In this document: positions 57,463 through 64,000 of the stretch, in pieces | How positions within the stretch are numbered: position 1 is the first letter of the stretch | Layout of the letters: every line of letters starts with the position of its first letter | Assembly: GCA_015680685.1 (NCBI GenBank) | Contig: MNCI01015910.1 | Location: 1,904,896-1,968,895, forward strand | Direction of reading: 5' to 3' | From: Gnetum montanum | Taxonomy: Eukaryota > Streptophyta > Gnetopsida > Gnetales > Gnetaceae | DNA: 64,000 bases | Program-made: the position numbers and the translations under genes | The notes under the pieces: generated by a model | What the model was told of the DNA's origin: nothing | The model's database searches: none | The model's input: the letters and a program-made list of their open reading frames with translations, nothing else

Positions 57463-58259
57463 TAATGAGTCATAGTTTTGTCGGCTACGTCGACAAGGCC
57501 TCGTCGATGCATGTCGACGTAGTGTCTACATTCAGCTATAAATACATGTCCACTAGTTGCATTTATGGTAATACAGATTTAGAAGTAGTGAATCTCTTGT
57601 AGTTTGTTCATTTGAAAGTTAGAATTTTTCTCTCGAGTGCCTATAGCAAGAGTCATTGAGTGTACGGATCTTTATTTAAGCATTGTTGTACCTAAGCATA
57701 ATAGTGTGTGCGGCAATAAAGAAATTTTTTTTGATAAACCTTGTAGCATTCTAGATAGAATAAATATTCTATTTATGCATTTAATGTTTTCAATTATTTA
57801 TTAAATATTTTCTAGTCATTAAGTTAATGAAGCAATTAAGCAAGAGAGATTAAACACATAAGTATGATCACTTCAAGCGTAACACGTATTTTCTTGGTAA
57901 TCCCAATAGCGTTATTGCTTGGTACACCCAATAGTGTAGTGCTTAGTAACCCATCAATGGATACATGGGTTTAGGACATGTGTGGATAGTAGGACTAGAT
58001 GCTTATGTTAGGACTAGTTAAATGTTGGTTAATTAGTTAGTTTAAACTAGTTAATCCAATTAATTTTATCTCCCCTTAAATACCAAACCATAAAACATAA
58101 AATGATAAAAATTAGATGCCTCAATTATACTTAACCATACCAGTGTATATCACAAGTGTAATTGGGAAGATAATGATTGGCCTTAAGGTAAGATTCACTT
58201 CCTAAAAGACTAGTGCACTAGAAACAATAAAGTCCATGGAATTTGATCAAATTCCACAT
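57463..58259 (+). repeat. Truncated LTR, opposite orientation to its neighbours
   Basis: It starts TAATGAGTCATAG, has GTCGAC/CGTCGATG-type motifs upstream of TATAAATA (57537-57544), a poly(A) stem (57669-57676 / 57715-57722, 38-nt loop) and three GGTAA/GGTACACCCAATAG-type repeats (57890-57960). Similarity to other LTRs ends at 'ccacatgaat' (58259), about 60 bp before the expected CA end, where the 3' flank of E5 on the minus strand begins. Confidence 0.8.
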
Positions 58260-58484
58260 GAATAAAAACTCATCCTCTAGTTCTTTACAAAAGTGGGAAG
58301 GTATGGGATTATTAACTAATCTTTCACAAACAAAATAGACTAACTAACTTGATAAAAAATGGAGTGCCTGGGTGTATGGATTAATACATTACAAAAATGG
58401 TAGTGTTCAGGACACAAAATTGAACACCATGACATGACTATTCAAAATTGGACAACATGTTCCTTGATAACATGAAGTCTAGTG

Positions 58485-61285
58485 GAGAAGATTAGACAGT
58501 CCCAAGTGGTGGTGGCTCCTGTGGTTCCAAGGGATCTTCACCAGCTTCATGCATGGGTGGTGGTTGAGGTGGCTACAGCTATCCTGCTGTTGCTGCAACT
58601 TCAGGCAGGAGGTGAAAAGCATCTAGTAGTGCTTTCATTTTCTCCTCCTTACTTCTGGGATTGTGCATCATCCATGCAGCTTCACCAATGTGGGTCAGAA
58701 TGGGCACATCCCAAGGACATAGGATTGCTAGAAATAACTCCTTAGCATTGATGAACAAGAAAGTGAACTATTTACGTTCAGTGTCAAACACTCTGACTAT
58801 GTCATTGAGCTCCTAGTAGTGATTTATTCATTTTGCAAAGTTCTTTTCAGTTGATCATTAATCTATGAATTTTCCTTTGAGAACTTTGAGTTCAACATTT
58901 GCAATCTCAAGCTTTTTCTTGGTGTCTTTGTGGTGCTTGAACTCTACCTCGTATAACAAATATGAGCTAGCCACGTGTTTCTTTAACTTTGACTATGACT
59001 GTCCAACCGTTAGCATTGCTAGGTTTGTGTAATAGAGATTAGCCAAGTTCACGTACTTTATTATTTCTTTGATTTGCAACTCCTTTAGGTAGATCTTCGC
59101 TTTATTATAGGCATCAATCCCATCAATGATGGGTTGCCAAACCTCTCTTTCTTGTTGGAGTTGTTGGAGGGCTTAATTTTTTTCTCCTTCACCAATTGGA
59201 TGTGTTTCTTATTAACTTCCTTCTATAGGCCAACTTGGTCTCTGTAGTGATTCTTTACTTTTTCAAACTTGAGAATCTTATTCTTCCTGGCAGTGACCTT
59301 GATGGTAGACTTTTGGTGTAAGGCATGAACTTCCTTAATTGACAAGTTTCAATTCTTTACGACCAATCTTCTTAATTTAGTTTTCACCCTGGTAAGCTAC
59401 TCCTACTGTTGATGAATAAATTCTTGCATTTGTTCCTTCTTGGCATCAACATTACATAGGCAATGATTTTGAGTAGTCAAAGTCTCATTCTCCTGGTGCA
59501 TCTAAGCCAAGTCCTTTTGAATTGAATACGTTTTTTCTTCAGCTATGGACTACATGAAGATGGCTGTTATTGCCTTCTCCTTAGCCTTCTAAAATCATTC
59601 TTGAAGCTGTAGAAAAGCTTCATCTCTTATTATTGTTGGGCTGAGGATTACAGGATCAGCAAGGTGGGCATGTAGTTTAACAACCTTTGTGGCTAAGTGT
59701 TGATTTTGTTCTTAAGCCATTTTGAGTAGCCCCTCCAAATTCATCTAGTAGCTTCGACTGGGTTGCAATGATGTTTTCTAAAAAATCAAAGATGTCTAAA
59801 ATTGGTTGCCTAGTCCCCACTAGTTGATCCAGCAATTCTTCACATTGGGCTATGTTCAACTTCTAGTTGATCATGCCTGTGGATGTTTGCATGTCTCAAA
59901 GTGTAGATACATCTAGTAAAGATGCTGTGGGTGCATTTAGTGCTTTAGCGACATGGTCAGTAAGAAATTTAGCCATTTTTCCTATCCTTGGTGCTGCATC
60001 ACTAGGAAAATTGGCCCTTCACCTTCCTCCAAATGCACCGAGAAGCTGGTGGCATTCCCAGAGACTTTTGGAAATAAATGGTGTTCAAATAATGATACCA
60101 TCACCTCTTGAGCATTGGGATCCAACCTCATAGGCAACTGCATTCATTGGGTAGAGAAAATTGGTCCACCCCTCTCCATCTAGCTAATTGTTTAAGCCAC
60201 CTCATTAAGGTGACTCATTGTTGGATGATATATAAATGGATCCGTCCCAATCATTCCTGCACATTACTCTTGTTCACTCAAGACTATTCTTGGATTTTAC
60301 GCAAGTGCTCAATGGTTGCATGGGCCTTTGATGTTGTTTCTTAAGTGGGTGGTGGTCTAGTCGTTGTTCACGTATTTTCTTTCATGATCTCGGACCATGA
60401 GGCCAAAGGAGCATGCTTGATTGTATCATTGGAGTAGCAAACGATACATGTCCTTTTGCAGAGTTTTTAGATGAGGCATGGAAAGGGTAGGGTTTTTCTT
60501 CTATGTTCATTTTCTTTGAAGAATTTTTTGATCTCTAAGTAGATCAGTTGTGGAAGGTTGATGAGAAATTTCCCACTTAACATAGCACAGGCTCAGGTAG
60601 AGAATGTAGTCACCTTTCTTGTCCTCATCATTGGATTGAGGTGATAGGCCACAATCTTGAATTAGATTTACTTTGCCAATGTGAGCACATTGTACTCCTT
60701 ATGGTCAACCTCGTAGCACCATTGGGTTCACTCCTTCTTGGCCTCAGGATCATCTTTTATGGATAGTTCTGCTAACTATGTCCCAGTGTTAAGCAACCCT
60801 AATGCCTATGTGATAACTTCGGCCAAGTAGGATACTTGAATGTCCTTGATCTTGATAGTGGACCCCAACCTTTTGTTGCTCCAGAAGAGATGTCTCTTCC
60901 ATGTACCATTTCCCATTGGTTGTAATGATTGGCGACATGGGAGAGGTTTGTAGTTGAGTCTTGACATCTACTTGAGCTTTCTCTAAGAATAGCCCAAAGT
61001 TCATCTCTTGAAGGATTGATCATTGAATTTCTCGAGATTAGATAATGTCAAGGCAAGCTTGAATAAAATTGACTTCAAGCCTTGGCATAAGTCTAGGCAC
61101 TTCTTCTTTTGGAATCCGTCAAATAGATTCCACTTTGGGCTACTCATGAAAAGGTCCCGTTGAATGGGTTACCTTTGGTAGTTCTTGAACTTGTTCTTAT
61201 TAGCCCCTTCTAACTTTAGACTGCTTCTCCTTTGGTTGAGAGGGTTCTCCTTCCTAAGGGCATTTTTGTTTTGATGTGATTTGTA
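58485..61285 (-). pseudogene. E5 ORF3 pseudogene, counterpart of E1 ORF3
   Basis: The diagnostic block lies at 61004-60800: MNFGLFLEKAQVDVKTQLQ, SPMSPIITTNGKWYMEETSL. The coiled-coil-type part (about 60050-58870) matches E1 16080-17035 in reverse, for example the segments for DILQQEREVWQ-like and ELANLYY-like stretches, with many stops. The tail is Pro/Gln/Ser-rich. Its size matches E1 ORF3 (about 2.8 kb), showing that the long form is the ancestral one in this branch. Non-functional. Confidence 0.65.
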
Positions 61286-61573
61286 ATCATAATGAGACCA
61301 TGGGTTAGTAATCGTTATGTAACTTAAAGTAATTGGAATACCTTTTTCTCTTAAGGATAGTTACACCTGGCTAAGTTGTGATTATGGTTGATTTAATTAC
61401 TTCAATTATTATTTTTTATGTGTTATTGGTAAAAATACATCTCGGAGGTTGTTGAAAGGGCTAACTTTTGAAAAAATTGATGTTTGTATATTGTTAAGGT
61501 TATTAACCATTTGGGGGAGTTACAAAAATTTCCAAAAATTTTCATTGATTTTTCATTGGAAACCTTAAGGTTT

Positions 61574-61860
61574 GCGGCCCCCATGATAAAGATCTTACCT
61601 CCAGTAAGTGTAGGATCAAAAAATGGAGTGATTTTGACGAACAATTGGGAAGTTATGGCTTTGGAAGGTTTTGGGCTCTGAAAAATTGCAAAAACTCTTC
61701 TTGTGCTATGAGGCAAATGTAAAAAATTCCTAAGTGCATGACGATATATATAGGATGTAAGCACTACATCGATGAGGCCTCGTCGATGGGGCCTCATCGA
61801 CACAGTCAGCTGCATTGACGAGACCTCTTCAACACAGCTATTGACCACCATAGACAACCA
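61574..61860 (-). promoter_or_regulatory. Internal U3-like promoter segment upstream of E5 ORF3
   Basis: On the minus strand a CGACGAGGCCTCATCGATG / GTAGTG...TACATCC stretch followed by TATATATA (opposite 61745-61752) parallels the U3 of the LTR at 57463 (CGACAAGGCCTCGTCGATGC, GTAGTG, TACATTC, TATAAATA). Further on, a donor-like CTGGAGGTAAGATC lies opposite 61591-61604 and a PPT-like ATCATGGGGGCCGC opposite 61574-61587. Promoter function is inference. Confidence 0.45.
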
Positions 61861-63441
61861 TTGACTTTGGTCAAACTTGCACAATACTAAGAAATTTTGA
61901 ATGAAATTAGGGTCAAATGAAAGCTCAAAAGGTCAAGAACAGTATGAAAACATGAGAAGAGGGTGTTAAAGCTCATAAATTTGAAAAAATGAAGAAAAAT
62001 TATTTTAGGGGATGAATGAAATAAAAGGTTAAGGAGAATTGAGCGGAATACCCAATGAAATATGCAAAAGATAGGATTGTAGCAATGTTAGAGGCAATGG
62101 ACCTTAAGTAACCAAACCAAGAGCTATGCAAGTGGGTCCTCCCCATAGTAGGCTCATGCCCTTGTTGCCCTTGCATAACCTCAACTAAGGAGTCTATGGG
62201 CCCCATAGTCGATTTAATGATTAAGAAAAGTTAAGGACCAACCAAAAAGATCTACTCAAGAATTCCAACACATTAGACCAAGACATAGAGCATAACATAG
62301 AACGTGGTAGTGAGGTGAGTTATGGCGGCATGGATGGATAATAGAGAAGCTGGAATGGAGTTTCAAATTGAGGTCATAAGAAGTCCCTTATGGAATTTGT
62401 GTTTAAAAAGACATGAAAAGATCCATCCTTAGTCCAGACCAAAACCATCCACTTTTAATGACTTTGCGTCACCACCCTAAGACTAATCCACCAACATGAG
62501 ACATGAGAGTGCTTTCACAAGACAACCACCATTCCATAAGAAGAAGACAAAAGAGAATTAGGAAGTGAGAGAGGGCCTTGGTTAGAGGGGACTTTCAGGC
62601 ATAGGTGCATGTCTTTCTAGTTCCATAACTAGTGCTTGTAGCCTATTTATTTGTCCTAGGGGTGTGCTTTGAATTCCTATCATTTTTTTGAATGGGAAGC
62701 ACACCATGCAAGGACTTATTCATTTATTATGTCTAAGGGATGTGCTTTGAATTCCCATCATTTTTTTGGATGAGAACCACACCATGCAAAGACTTTATTT
62801 GACTTCCTATCAGTGGTTGGAATGGAGCAGTAAGAAGTCCATGAAAAACATTCAAGCACTCAAGCAAGTACAAAAGTACAAAGAGTATTAAGTTTTCTTG
62901 AAGTCACACCCTTTAGAAACCTTTGAATCCTTCGTAATTCTAAAACTACCAAGGTCATTGATTGATTAAAAGTTTCTTGAATGGAAGGGGCCTCAAATTC
63001 TCAAAACAAGGAAAACCATAAAGTGTATTGAATGGGTAGATGATGTGGACTCACTACTTGTTCTAGGAAAAATAAATCATGTCAAAGTCATTAAACATCA
63101 GAATTCAAAAATAGAAACTAGACATCAACAATCATAACATTAAGCACAAACCATCATTAGTAAACAACAATAGTGACACTGTGTCGTATGACACTAAAGC
63201 AATTTTTATTGGCAAAAATAATGAAACATCACACTTGAAAAAAACAAAACAAAACAAAATAAAATATATAATAAAGTGTAAAATACTCAAGAAAGGCTCA
63301 AAGGTACTAACAATGGTGTAAAATTAGAAAATTTTAAAAATCCAAAAATTTGTAAAATAAACAACTTGTAAAATTAAAAATGTGAAAAATAAAAATTAGA
63401 AAACTTAAGAAGCCATATGGATTGTTAGCATGGATAAACAT
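61861..63441 (-). other. E5 3' noncoding region with two hairpins and T-rich array
   Basis: Aligns with E1 12433-13760 in reverse. Hairpin modules at 62657-62710 and 62734-62790. The A-rich (minus-strand T-rich) array lies at 63240-63400. The block 'gtgggtcctccccatagtagg' (62137-62157) is shared with E1, E2 and E3. No coding content. Confidence 0.6.
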
Positions 63442-63457
63442 CTCCCTCATGACTGAG
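63442..63457 (-). promoter_or_regulatory. Internal PPT-like motif of E5
   Basis: On the minus strand CTCAGTCATGAGGGAG, a slightly decayed copy of the motif after integrase. Confidence 0.5.
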
Positions 63458-63459
63458 TT

Positions 63460-64000
63460 GGAAGGAGGAGATCCAAAAAATAGAATGTGGTTGTCCATCT
63501 ATCAAGGTGGTAGTTGCATTGGCTTGTCTTGGTTTGAGGAAAGGTTTTACATGTTGGATGTTGACCAATTACTTTTTATTTGGACTTTCAGGTTTGTAAA
63601 TTATCATGGCCCTAGAGGAAAAGATTTGATCAATTATATAAGGTCCCTCCCACAATGTTTGGAATTTTTCCTTTTGAGGTACATGTGTGGGATTCCAATA
63701 GAGGACCTTATCTCCTCGTGAAATTTTTACTTCCCTTATTCTGAGGTCATAACATTGCTTGCCAAATGCCTTATGCACCTCATTCAAAGATAGGAACACT
63801 AATCAATTTTCATCTAGCACATTCAAGTTGATTAATCTTAATTTCTATGCTAGACTTAGGTCAAGATTCAGATCATAGGCTATTGAGAGTGTGTAGAGCT
63901 CATGTTCAAACAGGAGCATTGGAAGTTTGCCATACACCAACTCGTAGGGAGAATAGACAATAGGAAGTTTCCATGTTGAATGATAAGCTCAAAGGGCATT
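63460..64000 (-). pseudogene. E5 integrase C-terminus (partial)
   Basis: The open stretch 63799-63569 reads LNEVHKAFGKQCYDLRIREV, then ISRGDKVLYWNPTHVP and FQTLWEGPYIIDQIF, the same C-terminal domain as in E1-E3. Upstream toward the window edge the minus strand continues with a decayed SPYELVYGKLP-type segment. The core lies beyond the window. Confidence 0.8.

Larger units (their letters stand above)
58260..64000 (-). mobile_element. E5: partial E1-like retrotransposon, continues past the window
   Basis: In minus-strand order from the right edge: integrase C-terminus (64000-63460), internal PPT-like motif, T-rich array, two hairpins, noncoding region with a U3-like promoter copy, ORF3 (61285-58485) and the sequence that normally leads to the PPT. 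The PPT and 3' LTR are missing: at 58260 the sequence joins a plus-strand LTR fragment. Confidence 0.85.

Noticed and set aside
61423-61884. 153-codon open frame on the minus strand, among the longest in the window
   Set aside because: Lies across the U3-like and noncoding part of E5, no domain recognised, and the counterpart region in E4 is not open. Treated as chance.

Overview
The window reads as intergenic DNA from a large, repeat-rich plant nuclear genome. It is AT-rich, I see no host gene, and almost all recognisable sequence is long terminal repeat (LTR) retrotransposon in several states of decay. Primer-binding sites match the 3' end of plant tRNA-Asp, pol follows the Ty3/gypsy order PR-RT-RH-INT without a chromodomain, and most elements have an extra ORF or its remnant (ORF3) between integrase and the 3' LTR. 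This layout is that of the Athila/Tat branch. A gymnosperm source is plausible from the wording of the LINE fragment and the age of the elements, but the sequence does not settle it.

Layout. 1-3145: E0 (+), the 3' part of an element that lost RT, RH and INT by internal deletion and whose 3' LTR is cut short. 3146-5184: AT-rich spacer. 5190-18484: E1 (+), a complete but decayed 13.3-kb element with a long ORF3, flanked by GAGTT duplications. 18490-20764: spacer. 20765-~21560: decayed solo-LTR-like sequence (-). 21963-42053: E2 (-), flanked by AATAG duplications and split by a same-family element, E3 (+, 24337-34389), flanked by CTACA duplications. 42090-44110: a Ty1/copia remnant joined head-to-tail to a LINE reverse transcriptase remnant. 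44111-50289: AT-rich spacer with a 240-bp tandem duplication and a degenerate minisatellite. 50295-57278: E4 composite (-), a gag-only non-autonomous element with near-identical LTRs sitting between the broken ends of a related LTR, the whole flanked by TTGAC. 57463-~58259: a truncated LTR (+) fused to the 3' side of E5 (-), which runs off the right edge with ORF3, noncoding region and integrase C-terminus.

How the parts relate. Within E2 and E3 the gag, PR, RH and INT remnants fall in one frame apart from local frameshifts, so a single gag-pol polyprotein is the likely ancestral product. ORF3 lies some 2 kb downstream, just after a pyrimidine/TTG-rich stretch ending in a splice-acceptor-like TGATTGCAG. 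None of the autonomous-type copies is intact: all gag-pol frames carry stops and frameshifts, and catalytic residues are often replaced. E4 has the best-preserved LTRs, a perfect 17-nt tRNA-Asp primer site and the longest open gag segment, so it is the youngest insertion here although it has no pol.

The signals I find most worth following are noncoding and shared by otherwise diverged copies: a conserved hairpin that places the AATAAA poly(A) signal in the 3' arm of a stem (10 LTRs in this window), GATATC palindrome arrays just upstream of the TATA box, polypurine-tract-like motifs repeated at two or three internal positions, paired A/T-loop hairpins in the 3' noncoding region, and the acceptor in front of ORF3. 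Together they suggest a structured, possibly spliced RNA programme in this retrotransposon group.
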